From: an uncultured Collinsella sp. | GTDB lineage: Bacteria; Actinomycetota; Coriobacteriia; Coriobacteriales; Coriobacteriaceae | DNA length: 17,384 nucleotides | Direction of reading: 5' to 3' | Assembly (NCBI GenBank): GCA_900543275.1 | Contig: UQQL01000042.1 | Coordinates: 1 to 17,384, forward strand | The notes under the pieces: generated by a model | What the model was told of the DNA's origin: nothing | The model's input: only the letters and a program-made list of their open reading frames with translations | Databases searched by the model: none | Program-made: the position numbers and the translations under genes | Shown here: positions 1 through 6,947 of the stretch, piece after piece | Layout: every line of letters starts with the position of its first letter | Position numbering within the stretch: position 1 is the stretch's first letter

Positions 1-8
1 GTTACCTA

Positions 9-85
9 TGGTAGCGGTGACTGGATTCGAACCAGTGACGCCACGGGTATGAACCGTGTGCTCTAACCAACTGAGCTACACCGCC
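9..85 (-). tRNA. tRNA-Met (anticodon CAT), elongator type
   Basis: On the minus strand this folds as a complete cloverleaf: acceptor GGCGGTG against CACCGCT (G-U at the first pair), anticodon stem CACGG/CCGTG around a loop with CAT, and a T arm containing GGTTCGAATCC. The 3' CCA is encoded (9-11). The paired first base and the absence of initiator features favour elongator Met; a tRNA-Ile2 whose CAT is modified to lysidine is the alternative. It is the last of three tRNAs in one transcript, 3 bases after tRNA-Thr. Confidence 0.93.
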
Positions 86-88
86 GGA

Positions 89-164
89 TGGAGCCTGCAA
101 CCAGACTTGAACTGGTGACCTCTTCGTTACCAACGAAGTGCTCTACCGACTGAGCTATACAGGC
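89..164 (-). tRNA. tRNA-Thr (anticodon GGT)
   Basis: The acceptor stem GCCTGTA pairs with TGCAGGC, and the anticodon stem CTTCG/CGAAG holds GGT. The T arm contains GGTTCAAG-type sequence (AGTTCAAGTCT), the discriminator is T and the CCA is encoded (89-91). It lies between tRNA-Tyr and tRNA-Met in the same minus-strand operon. The window also has a second Thr tRNA (TGT) at 5005-5079. Confidence 0.94.
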
Positions 165-174
165 ACTTGACGGG

Positions 175-256
175 TGGGAGCTATAGGATTCGAACCTATG
201 TAGGCAGAGCCAACGGGTTTACAGCCCGTCCCCATTAACCACTCGGGCAAACTCCC
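175..256 (-). tRNA. tRNA-Tyr (anticodon GTA)
   Basis: This is a class II tRNA with a long variable arm, 82 nt without CCA. Acceptor GGGAGTT pairs with AGCTCCC, anticodon stem ACGGG/CCCGT encloses GTA, and the T arm carries GGTTCGAATCC. The bases after the discriminator A read CCC, so the 3' CCA is not encoded, unlike in its two operon partners. It is the first gene of the Tyr-Thr-Met transcript, about 60 bases downstream of the promoter at 319-348. Confidence 0.95.
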
Positions 257-318
257 AATCGTTCAAGTATCCGCAGGTTCTTTGGTCTTTTGGACCGCCG
301 CCCCCGCGAACGAAAAAG

Positions 319-348
319 ATAATACGATGCAACCTTGGGGGCTGTCAA
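319..348 (-). promoter_or_regulatory. Sigma-A type promoter of the tRNA-Tyr-Thr-Met operon
   Basis: Read on the minus strand, a perfect -35 TTGACA (343-348) is followed by an 18-base spacer and a -10 TATTAT (319-324). The predicted start is near 311-313, giving a leader of about 55 bases before tRNA-Tyr. The position and near-consensus hexamers suit a strong stable-RNA promoter. Confidence 0.8.
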
Positions 349-562
349 CGAAAACCTCTAGATACACGGTGCCGGGCGTATCTATATACTTTTGACCTGC
401 GGTTTTGCTGTGTTTGGATATGAAGGACGGTGAATTTGCATGTAGCGGTGACATTTCCCGAGGGAACACTTTGTCGTAGTGGAGTACGCTGGCTGGAACG
501 AACTTCGATAACGACCCTCTTGCACTATTACACAGGTTGCAATCGGGCTTCCACGGCACGAT
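349..562. other. Intergenic stretch with no supported gene
   Basis: Between the tRNA promoter and the repeat cluster I see no convincing gene. A minus-strand open frame runs through 263-559, but it starts at a GTG without a ribosome binding site and reads through the tRNA promoter. It shows no recognisable domain. A small inverted repeat (AGATAC...GTATCT, about 359-382) is present, without a T tract to make it a terminator. Confidence 0.5.
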
Positions 563-658
563 CGAGCGTGGATAATCTCCCGCTTTTAGCGCGGCTCTAA
601 GGCCAAAGTGGCAGATTTTCCACGCTCATTCTCCAGGCGGGAGAACTATAGAGCCGCA
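563..658. repeat. Repeat cluster built on TCCACGCTCG, nested in an inverted repeat
   Basis: Two copies of the motif face each other: CGAGCGTGGATAATCTCCCGC (563-583, minus sense) and TCCACGCTCATTCTCC followed by GGGAGAA (619-645). A perfect 9-base inverted repeat GCGGCTCTA (591-599) / TAGAGCCGC (650-658) surrounds the second copy and ends just after the stop codon of the regulator gene. The TTCTCC/GGAGAA part can form a small hairpin. Related copies lie at 4670-4730, on the other side of the sugar cassette. The cluster may also act as a weak 3' end for the regulator mRNA, but there is no clear U tract. Confidence 0.6.
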
Positions 659-659
659 A

Positions 660-1532
660 CTACTCGGGCCAGGCCAAAGTAGACCCATAGAGCGGCTCCC
701 CCTTGGTGCAGGGGTAGCGACTCAAGTAACACGACGATAGCAAGTCGAAGAAATAAGTCATGGCGTATTTCGAATAAACGCCGAGTCGGTCAATTCCGTT
801 TCCCGCATTACCAAGACGATATACACGGTCAAAAGACCTCGATTTGTCATCGTTGCTAAACGCAGTTATTAGAATCTTCCTGCCCGAACGGCAATCAAGA
901 TACTCACGCGCCTGTGACGCAAATAGCCCGGAGACCGATACGAGAATTATCAATGACTGCGAAGCGTCTCCCATGTTTTTCAATTCCGCGACGTTAGCCC
1001 CAGCAACTATGCGAACTATCTTGCCCGCATAAAACATTTCCTGCTGAAATCGTACGAGATTGGCGCTCACATTATTGGTGCACCAGATTTCAACGTTTTT
1101 ATGGCCATCAATTTCGTCGGCAAGGTGCTTAATAGCAATATCGGACACGCCGCTTTCAACCTCAGCGAACATCTCGATCATGCGAACGTCGAGCTCTGCC
1201 CTGTACTCCTCGTAGCCAAATTCCTCCTCTCGATGGCTTAAGTCGCTTGGAAAGACTGATTGAGTAAATGATTCTTTCAAATCGCTAAGAGACTGGTAGC
1301 CCAATCGATTGCAGAAACGACGAACAGCGGAACGGGTCACGAATGCATCGCGGGTTATTGCGGCAACATTGATTTCGCTCGAACGCCTAATGTGAGCGAC
1401 GAGATATCGAGCGATGGCGGCATCGTTTGACCCAAACTCGCTGTTGATGATGGAGCTAATGCGATTGAGCACATCGAAGTCATTGATATTCACGTGATCC
1501 CTCTTTCCGCTCTCCTCGAAATCATAGTTCAT
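660..1532 (-). CDS. RpiR/MurR-family transcriptional regulator (HTH + SIS domain)
   Basis: This 290-residue protein has an N-terminal RpiR-type helix-turn-helix (about residues 20-90, with 'VTRSAVRRFCNRLGYQSLSDLK' split as a recognition helix and following strand). A C-terminal region (about 125-265) resembles the SIS sugar-phosphate isomerase fold, which in this family senses phosphosugars. It diverges from a 6-phospho-beta-glucosidase and PTS permease, so it probably controls them in response to a phosphorylated beta-glucoside. An inverted repeat in the divergent region is a likely operator. The ATG at 1530-1532 has no visible Shine-Dalgarno sequence. A GTG at 1491-1493 preceded by AAGAGG would give a protein 13 residues shorter that still keeps the HTH. 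The family call is firm; activator or repressor role and ligand are inferred. Confidence 0.85.
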   Translation of the reverse strand: MNYDFEESGKRDHVNINDFDVLNRISSIINSEFGSNDAAIARYLVAHIRRSSEINVAAITRDAFVTRSAVRRFCNRLGYQSLSDLKESFTQSVFPSDLSHREEEFGYEEYRAELDVRMIEMFAEVESGVSDIAIKHLADEIDGHKNVEIWCTNNVSANLVRFQQEMFYAGKIVRIVAGANVAELKNMGDASQSLIILVSVSGLFASQAREYLDCRSGRKILITAFSNDDKSRSFDRVYRLGNAGNGIDRLGVYSKYAMTYFFDLLSSCYLSRYPCTKGEPLYGSTLAWPE

Positions 1533-1535
1533 TTA

Positions 1536-1573
1536 TTGAATCAAACAGCTTTGGTCGTTCTCCTATGATTCAA
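1536..1573. promoter_or_regulatory. Probable operator: TTGAATCA-N22-TGATTCAA inverted repeat
   Basis: A perfect 8-base inverted repeat, TTGAATCA (1536-1543) and TGATTCAA (1566-1573), sits in the divergent region between the regulator and the glucosidase. The right half overlaps TATGAT (1564-1569), which could be a -10 element for the plus strand, though I find no matching -35. A further near-copy TTGAATGA is at 1623-1630. Position and symmetry fit binding by the adjacent RpiR-type protein; the assignment is inference. Confidence 0.5.
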
Positions 1574-1644
1574 ATCAGTTGACGTCATCTTAATCGTAAT
1601 TCCGCCACACGTATCCACCGTGTTGAATGATGGAAAGGGGATTC

Positions 1645-3063
1645 ATGGGCAACGTGAACAACATGCCGTTTCTCTGGGGTTCCGCCACGGCGTCTTATCA
1701 GTGCGAGGGTGCCTGGAACGAAGACGGCAAAGGCCTTGGCGAGTGGGATTTCTTTAGCCACACAAGCAATAAGAACATCAACCATGTTGACGGTGATGTA
1801 TCTTGCGACTTCTACCATCGCTATGAAGAAGATATCCGCATGATGAAAGAAGGCGGACAAAACACCTATCGCTTCTCTCTTTCATGGAGTCGAATCATCC
1901 CCACGGGTATCGGCGAAGTGAATGAAGAGGGTATCGATTTTTATAATCGGGTCATTGATTGCTGCCTCGAAAATGGCATAGAGCCCAACGTTACGCTGTT
2001 CCATTACGATCTGCCATTCACGCTTGCTTGCAAAGGCGGATGGCTGAACAATGACATGGCAGAGTGGTTCTGCAAATACGCCAAGATTTGCTTTGAGCGC
2101 TTTGGAGACCGCGTCAAAATCTGGGCTACCGTTAACGAGCCGCATTTCTACAGCTACTGCGTAAACATGTTGGGCAACTATCCCCCCAATCGATCGCTCG
2201 ACGTTCAGTCGTACATGCAGTTTCAGTACAACCTGATGCGCGCAAGCGCACTCGCAGTCCGAACATATCGTCAAATGGGCTACGACGGCATCATCGGCGC
2301 CGTCCACGATGGCGGCGTTGTCGAACTCGACCCGGCAACCGAGCACCCTGATGACGTATTTCGATACGCAGACTTTTTCGCCAATCGCATGATTCTGGCA
2401 CCAGCGCTTCAGGGTCAACTGCCGCCAGAAATGGACGAAATCCTTGAAAAACTTGGCGTCTCGCTCTATCGATCCCCAAATGACGTAGAAGAATTCAGAG
2501 ACGGTAAAGTCGATTTTATTGGACTCAACGTGTATTGCCGAGAGTATGTAACCGACTGGCACGGTGGAGAGCTTGCCGTTTCGGCGAACAATAAGGGCGG
2601 TTCGAGCAAAAAGGTCGAAGGAAAATGCATTGCGCCCTTGTTTGAAAGCGCCCGCGACAGCAATGTTCCCCGCAATAAATGGGGCCGCGAAATACTCCCA
2701 GGTTGCATGTATTCAACCATCATGGATGTCCACGAGCGCTATGACGCGCCCCGCATCTTTATTACGGAAAACGGACATGGCGCCTATGAGCAACCAGACG
2801 CAGACGGAATGGTCCACGATGATGACCGCATCGAGCTTCTGGGCCAGTTCATCGAGCACATGATGAGGGCCAAGCGCGACGGCGCGCGCGTTGAGGGCTA
2901 CTACCTCTGGTCGACGATGGATCTGTATAGCTGGATCAACGGCTACGAAAAACGATACGGACTTGTCCATATCGACTTCGAAAACAATCTGGAGCGCACC
3001 CCCAAAAAGAGCTGGTATTGGTACCGAGACCTTATCTCGAAGTATCAGGAGCAGGAAGGTTAG
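1645..3063 (+). CDS. GH1 6-phospho-beta-glucosidase
   Basis: This 472-residue glycoside hydrolase family 1 enzyme has the usual length. Visible motifs are the N-terminal LWGSATASYQCEGAW, the acid/base in TVNEP (Glu165) and the nucleophile in FITENGHG (Glu375). Near the C-terminus, the Glu-Trp pair of plain beta-glucosidases is replaced by Ser-Trp (Ser429), followed by Lys436 and Tyr438. This serine plus the Lys/Tyr pair is the known phosphate-binding signature of phospho-glycosidases. It should cleave 6-phospho-beta-glucosides brought in by the PTS gene 9 bases downstream, in the cytoplasm. The start at 1645 is preferred because GGAAAGGGG lies 5-13 bases upstream; in-frame ATGs at 1627 and 1630 lack this spacing. 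Exact substrate (cellobiose-, salicin- or arbutin-type) is not readable. Confidence 0.93.
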   Translation: MGNVNNMPFLWGSATASYQCEGAWNEDGKGLGEWDFFSHTSNKNINHVDGDVSCDFYHRYEEDIRMMKEGGQNTYRFSLSWSRIIPTGIGEVNEEGIDFYNRVIDCCLENGIEPNVTLFHYDLPFTLACKGGWLNNDMAEWFCKYAKICFERFGDRVKIWATVNEPHFYSYCVNMLGNYPPNRSLDVQSYMQFQYNLMRASALAVRTYRQMGYDGIIGAVHDGGVVELDPATEHPDDVFRYADFFANRMILAPALQGQLPPEMDEILEKLGVSLYRSPNDVEEFRDGKVDFIGLNVYCREYVTDWHGGELAVSANNKGGSSKKVEGKCIAPLFESARDSNVPRNKWGREILPGCMYSTIMDVHERYDAPRIFITENGHGAYEQPDADGMVHDDDRIELLGQFIEHMMRAKRDGARVEGYYLWSTMDLYSWINGYEKRYGLVHIDFENNLERTPKKSWYWYRDLISKYQEQEG

Positions 3064-3072
3064 GAGAAAGAG

Positions 3073-4473
3073 ATGAAATATCAGGCAATGTCCGAAACAG
3101 TCCTAAAGGCTGTTGGCGGCAAAGAGAACATTACATCGGTAACTCATTGTGCGACGCGCCTTCGCATCGACGCACGAGACACCTCGATCATCGATCTCCA
3201 GCTCGCCAAATCGGCCGATCAGGCGCTCGGGGCAGTAGTCAGCGGTGGCCAGCTTCAGGTGATCATCGGCCCCAACGTCACCGAGGCTTACAACGACTTC
3301 CTCGACTTCGCGGGAATCGAAGTCGGCGGTGGCACGGTTGCCGACGATGCCCAAACCGCCAAAGACCTTGCAGAAGGCATTAAAAGCGGTAACACCGCCA
3401 TGGGCTTGATTGAGAAATTCGGGAACGTCTCTGCACAGGTATTCATGCCCATCGTCCCGGCGCTCATCGTTGGCGGACTCATTCTTTCGATCAAGAATCT
3501 CCTGGTCAATTATTGCGGATTGAGCACCGATAGCGGAACCGCCCAGGTCCTGTTGGCGATCTTTAGCGCTTCGTTTAGCTTCTTGCCCGTTTATCTTGGT
3601 TATCAGCTCGCAGCCGTCATGAAGATGCAGCCCATCATGGGCGCATTGCTGGGCGCGATCATGATCAGCTCGTCCATTAGCGGTGCTGAGGGTCTCGACT
3701 TTCTTGGCATCCCCATCCCGACGAATGACTACTCGAGCACGGTGGTGCCAATCGTACTGGGCGTCGTGTTCATGTACTTCGTCGATCGCGGTCTTCAGAA
3801 AATCATTCCCGACGTTACCAAACTGTTCTTGAAGCCGCTGCTCACCATGATCATCGTCGTGCCCGTCGAGCTGATTATCCTTGGCCCCGCCGGCAGCATG
3901 ATGGGCTACGCGCTGAGCGATGCCGTCACGTGGCTTATGGACAACGTGGCATTTATCGCCACTCCGATCCTGGCAGCCCTTAACCCCTATTTCGTCATGC
4001 TCGGTCTCGATAAGGCTTACATCGCAATCGAAGTTACGAGCCTGGCGCAGCTCGGTTGGGCACCCATTATCTTTGGATTCATCTCGAACCTCTGCATTGG
4101 CGGCACGAGCCTCGCCCTGGCAACTGCCATGAAGGGAAACAAAGAGAAGAGGGGTATGGTCACCACGGTTGCCGTCACCGCACTCTGTGGCGTAACCGAG
4201 CCCGCGTTCTACGGTTGCCTCATCGAGCGTCCCCGCCTGCTTGTCGGCACGGCAATCGGCGCGCTCTGCGCTGGACTCCCTGCAGGCATCTTTGTTCTGA
4301 AAGAGTATGTTGCGGGAGCATGCCCCGGCCTTCTTTCGGCACTCATCTTTATCGCTCCCGATGGGTCCATGGGCAACTTCGTGCTGGCATGCGTTGTCGC
4401 CATCATCGCCATCGTCGTCTCCTTCATCGCTGCACGCGTGATCATCAAGAAGAACCCCAGCTATATTGAGTAG
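3073..4473 (+). CDS. PTS sugar transporter subunit EIIBC, beta-glucoside/glucose family
   Basis: This 466-residue protein has an EIIB domain at about 1-90 with the phosphorylatable cysteine in VTHCATRLR (Cys26). A linker is followed by a hydrophobic EIIC domain (about 110-460) with roughly ten membrane segments and the substrate-site motif GVTEPAFYG near residue 373. It imports and phosphorylates a sugar, probably a beta-glucoside given the coupled 6-phospho-beta-glucosidase. The ribosome binding site AGGAGAAAG overlaps the end of the upstream gene (gap of 9 bases), so the two form an operon. No EIIA domain is attached and none is encoded nearby. A Crr-like EIIA from elsewhere must donate phosphate. 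Confidence 0.93.
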   Translation: MKYQAMSETVLKAVGGKENITSVTHCATRLRIDARDTSIIDLQLAKSADQALGAVVSGGQLQVIIGPNVTEAYNDFLDFAGIEVGGGTVADDAQTAKDLAEGIKSGNTAMGLIEKFGNVSAQVFMPIVPALIVGGLILSIKNLLVNYCGLSTDSGTAQVLLAIFSASFSFLPVYLGYQLAAVMKMQPIMGALLGAIMISSSISGAEGLDFLGIPIPTNDYSSTVVPIVLGVVFMYFVDRGLQKIIPDVTKLFLKPLLTMIIVVPVELIILGPAGSMMGYALSDAVTWLMDNVAFIATPILAALNPYFVMLGLDKAYIAIEVTSLAQLGWAPIIFGFISNLCIGGTSLALATAMKGNKEKRGMVTTVAVTALCGVTEPAFYGCLIERPRLLVGTAIGALCAGLPAGIFVLKEYVAGACPGLLSALIFIAPDGSMGNFVLACVVAIIAIVVSFIAARVIIKKNPSYIE

Positions 4474-4574
4474 ATGCCCGCTGTTTGCATTGGGGACATC
4501 CTCGGCAGACCATTAGCAAGAACCCAAGAAGTTCCTTAGGAGCTCGATTAATCCATTCGGATTCCTGAGGCACA

Positions 4575-4613
4575 AACGACCCCGATTCCACAATGAAATC
4601 GGGGCCGTTGTTT
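4575..4613 (+). terminator. Rho-independent terminator of the glucosidase-PTS operon
   Basis: A 13-base stem, AACGACCCCGATT (4575-4587) against AATCGGGGCCGTT (4597-4609) with one mismatch, has a 9-base loop and is followed by GTTTCT. It lies about 100 bases after the PTS stop codon. The stretch between them (4474-4574) shows no gene. Confidence 0.85.
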
Positions 4614-4665
4614 CTAAAGCCGTCGATAGACAATCGGTGTTTACCTTAGCTCCCTATCCAAGTTA

Positions 4666-4735
4666 ATTATCCACGCTCGTTCTCCGGTCGGGAGATTTTC
4701 TTCGCTCGCGTGTCCAGAAATCCACGCTCGAACAG
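4666..4735. repeat. Second cluster of the TCCACGCTCG repeat
   Basis: TCCACGCTCG occurs at 4670-4679 and again at 4721-4730. The first copy continues as TTCTCCGGTCGGGAGATTTTC, which can form a small hairpin (TCTCC/GGAGA), and a degenerate copy (TTCTTCGCTCG) follows at 4697-4707. The same unit is at 563-645. I see no coding potential here. Confidence 0.6.
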
Positions 4736-4760
4736 GACCCCATGTCCGCACCCGCCCTTG

Positions 4761-4896
4761 TCTCGATCTGTAACAGCAAGAGGCCTATTCCGCTTCTACA
4801 TGTTACAGATCAAGATATTCCTAAAACACCCTAAGTTTCATCTCAATCTGTAACAGTTAGATGCCGAATATCGGTCTTGGTGTTACAGATTTAGAC
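4761..4896. repeat. Two tandem inverted-repeat elements, ATCTGTAACA-N25-TGTTACAGAT
   Basis: Copy 1 has arms at 4766-4775 and 4801-4810; copy 2 has arms at 4846-4855 and 4881-4890. Both have perfect 10-base arms, both spacers are exactly 25 bases, and the copies are offset by exactly 80 bases. The spacers are only about half identical, yet each can form an inner hairpin (in copy 2, CCGA-ATA-TCGG). Flanking bases extend the pairing imperfectly (TCTC.../...AGA). The region carries no gene. It could be an intergenic REP-like element, a protein-binding array, or a pair of RNA hairpins. Confidence 0.7.
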
Positions 4897-4956
4897 AAAC
4901 TGGAGGACGAGACAAACCAAAAACGGGATGGGCGCTAACCCGATGGCGCACCACCT

Positions 4957-4995
4957 AAATAGAAACGGGCCCTGTCCCATCAGGAACAGAGCCCG
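4957..4995 (-). terminator. Rho-independent terminator of tRNA-Thr(TGT)
   Basis: On the minus strand CGGGCTCTGTTCC pairs with GGGACAGGGCCCG over 13 pairs (two G-U), with a TGAT loop, followed by TTTCTATTT. It begins about 10 bases past the tRNA 3' end. Confidence 0.88.
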
Positions 4996-5004
4996 AAACT
5001 CTCA

Positions 5005-5079
5005 TGGAGCCAGTGACAGGAATCGAACCTGCAACCCACTGATTACAAATCAGTTGCGCTACCGTTGCGCCACACTGGC
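5005..5079 (-). tRNA. tRNA-Thr (anticodon TGT)
   Basis: Acceptor GCCAGTG pairs with CACTGGC, anticodon stem ACTGA/TCAGT encloses TGT, and the T arm contains GGTTCGATTCC. The discriminator is T and CCA is encoded (5005-5007). It is a single-gene unit with its own promoter and terminator. It reads ACA (and ACG by wobble), complementing the GGT isoacceptor at 89-164. Confidence 0.94.
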
Positions 5080-5109
5080 ACACTTGGCGCTTTCGCGCGA
5101 AGCCTGTTA

Positions 5110-5138
5110 AGAATAAAGGAATTACGGACGGGGCGCAA
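5110..5138 (-). promoter_or_regulatory. Probable promoter of tRNA-Thr(TGT)
   Basis: Minus strand: TTGCGC (5133-5138), a 17-base spacer, then TATTCT (5110-5115). The predicted start is about 20 bases before the mature tRNA. The -35 is only a partial match. Confidence 0.5.
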
Positions 5139-5164
5139 CAGGCCCTTCGACCGACCACATCTCA

Positions 5165-5229
5165 AAACTATTCGCCAGAACGAATAGTTTCGTCTGTTCG
5201 CCAAAACAAAAAACTATTCGTTTTGGCGA
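5165..5229. repeat. Overlapping inverted repeats with alternative pairings
   Basis: Three pairings compete: AAACTATTCG (5165-5174) with CGAATAGTTT (5181-5190); TCGCCAAAAC (5198-5207) with GTTTTGGCGA (5220-5229); and CGCCAGAACGAATAGTTT (5173-5190) with AAACTATTCGTTTTGGCG (5211-5228), 17 of 18 matching. It lies between the end of the yacP-like gene and the promoter of tRNA-Thr. It may terminate the long minus-strand operon, since the stem ends are T-rich, but the layered symmetry is more than a terminator needs. Confidence 0.6.
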
Positions 5230-5303
5230 TGGCAAGTCCACAATCCAATAACTACAAGCCAGTGAATTGACCAGCCGAGTAGCTGGTCTCTACAGATACT
5301 CCC

Positions 5304-5981
5304 CTACCGGCCACGAAGGGCCTTGAGCTTTGCCAGGGCATCGGGGCTCAGGCGACTGCCCAGAGTCATCTTGATCTGCGGAGCTTCCTCTGCCTCGTGA
5401 ACGTCGTTATCGATCTGTTTGATCTCGTCCACCAGCATACGGCTCGAGATGCGCGTGACGCCCTTGCCCATGACGACGGCCTGGATCGTGCCGTCGCTCG
5501 ACACCACGGAGCACGCGCGGCCTTCCTCGCGCGCCTCGATGCAGAGCTTCTGCACCACGGTATCGGCGGAGACGCCCGTCGGCGTAAACTCGATACGCAC
5601 GCCACGGGCCGGCAGGTTGGGGCGCTCGCTGGAGATATTGCCCGCACCGTCGAACACGATCACGGCCTCATAACGGCCCTGGGCAAACGCCGCAACATCG
5701 TTGATGAGCGCGGTGCGCGCCATATCATGGACGTCGCTGGAATATGGATCGTCGGAATGGTCGTAGACGAGCTTTTCGTAGCGCGGCGTGCAGTGGATCA
5801 CGTTGTAGCCGTCGACCACCAAAAGCTCAGGCTTATTGGAGTGCACCGTCGAGACCGGATCGGCGATGGCCTGCGCAAACGCATTGCCGCCCACGCCATA
5901 GGTCGCGGCCGAAACAATCGGCTTGGCCGAGCCCTCGCCAAAGCGCTTGGCCTTGGACTTGGCGCGGTTCTTCTTGGACAT
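5304..5981 (-). CDS. YacP/Rae1-like NYN-domain ribonuclease
   Basis: This 225-residue protein carries a NYN (PIN-like) nuclease fold with acidic residues in LLVVDGYNVIH (Asp57), VIVFDGAG (Asp111), GVSADTVVQ (Asp140) and VVSSDGTIQ (Asp163). B. subtilis YacP/Rae1 is a ribosome-associated endoribonuclease; equivalent function here is inferred from family and position. A basic, Lys/Arg-rich N-terminal tail of about 20 residues precedes the domain. The gene starts 3 bases after the trmH stop codon and its ribosome binding site (GGAGGAG) lies inside the last codons of trmH, so translation is probably coupled. The trmH-yacP order matches Bacillus. It is the last gene of the operon. A hairpin at 5269-5288 (GACCAGC/GCTGGTC) lies just downstream, without a U tract. 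Confidence 0.88.
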   Translation of the reverse strand: MSKKNRAKSKAKRFGEGSAKPIVSAATYGVGGNAFAQAIADPVSTVHSNKPELLVVDGYNVIHCTPRYEKLVYDHSDDPYSSDVHDMARTALINDVAAFAQGRYEAVIVFDGAGNISSERPNLPARGVRIEFTPTGVSADTVVQKLCIEAREEGRACSVVSSDGTIQAVVMGKGVTRISSRMLVDEIKQIDNDVHEAEEAPQIKMTLGSRLSPDALAKLKALRGR

Positions 5982-5984
5982 GCG

Positions 5985-6905
5985 CTACTCCTCCCCCATG
6001 AGCTCGCCGGCATTGCGGCGCAGCCACTCAAAGCACAGCGCGGTGGTCGCCTGGGCCACATTGAGACTCTCGGTCATGCCGCGCTGGGGAAGCTTGGTCA
6101 AAAAGTCGCATTTCTCGAGCACCAGGCGCGAGATGCCGTCGCCCTCGGAGCCCATGACGAGCGCCACGCGGCCCTCGAAGGGAGCATCCCAGCAACTGCC
6201 TTCGGCGTGCTCGGAGGCACCGCCCACCCAAAAGCCAGCGGCCTTGAGGTCGTCGAGTGCACGGGCGATATTGGGAACCTGCGCGATAGGCAGATGCATG
6301 ACGGCACCGGCTGAGGTCTTGTAGCTGCCCACGGTCACGCCGGCGGCACGCTTATTGGCAATGACGACGCCCGCCGCGCCCACAACCTCGGCAGAGCGCA
6401 CGATGGCACCAAAGTTGCCATCGTCGGTCACATGGTCGAGCACGACGACGAGCGCCGGGCCCTCGCCTGCGCGGTCGAGGATATCGGCGACATCGGCATA
6501 GGGGAAGTTGCCAACCTCGAGCGCAATACCCTGGTGAGCGCCATGGCTCGACAGCACATCGAGCTGCGCGCGCGGCACATACTTAATGCGAACACCCGCG
6601 GCGTTGAGGTCATCGACCAGACGAGACAAAGCAGCATCGCGCTCCCCGCCCTCGGCGATGAGCGCGCACTTGATGGGAAAACCAGTGCGCAGCGCCTCGG
6701 CGGCAGCACGACGACCTTCGATAAACTCGCCCTTGGGAGCCTGGACAGTGTCGCGGTTACGATCTCGCTGCGGACGCGCAGCCTGGGCTTGGGAGCGCTC
6801 GCGCTGGCCCTTGGAAGCGGCAGCGCGGTCATTGCGGCGAATCGGGCGCGAGCCAGAAGCAGCCTGTTTGCCACCACGAGGCGCACGCTTGCGATTGTCG
6901 GCCAT
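5985..6905 (-). CDS. rlmB: TrmH/SpoU-family rRNA 2'-O-methyltransferase, RlmB-like
   Basis: This 306-residue protein begins with a basic, low-complexity tail (about 1-55). A SpoU substrate-binding domain follows (about 60-135, FIEGRRAAAEAL), then the SPOUT knot methyltransferase domain (about 150-300). The three SPOUT motifs are visible: NFGAIVRSAE (Asn164, Arg170), LVMGSEGDGIS (Glu254) and ESLNVAQA (Ser280-Asn282). RlmB methylates a guanosine ribose in 23S rRNA. Members of this family are often annotated only as TrmH group 3, so the exact target is inferred. The start at 6905 is chosen because AGGAGGT lies 6 bases upstream. It is separated from cysS by 255 bases holding two structured elements, the only large gap in the operon. 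Confidence 0.9.
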   Translation of the reverse strand: MADNRKRAPRGGKQAASGSRPIRRNDRAAASKGQRERSQAQAARPQRDRNRDTVQAPKGEFIEGRRAAAEALRTGFPIKCALIAEGGERDAALSRLVDDLNAAGVRIKYVPRAQLDVLSSHGAHQGIALEVGNFPYADVADILDRAGEGPALVVVLDHVTDDGNFGAIVRSAEVVGAAGVVIANKRAAGVTVGSYKTSAGAVMHLPIAQVPNIARALDDLKAAGFWVGGASEHAEGSCWDAPFEGRVALVMGSEGDGISRLVLEKCDFLTKLPQRGMTESLNVAQATTALCFEWLRRNAGELMGEE

Positions 6906-6947
6906 AAAGCGACCTCCTAAATACAACTATCAAACGAAACAAATAGA

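Noticed and set aside
263..559. 98-residue minus-strand open frame upstream of the tRNA operon
   Set aside because: It begins at GTG with no ribosome binding site, runs through the strong tRNA promoter, and has no recognisable domain.
4761..4896. CRISPR array
   Set aside because: There are only two inverted-repeat units, each palindromic with related spacers, and no cas genes.
5397..6314. Long plus-strand frame opposite yacP and trmH
   Set aside because: It spans two real genes on the other strand and has no ribosome binding site or family features.
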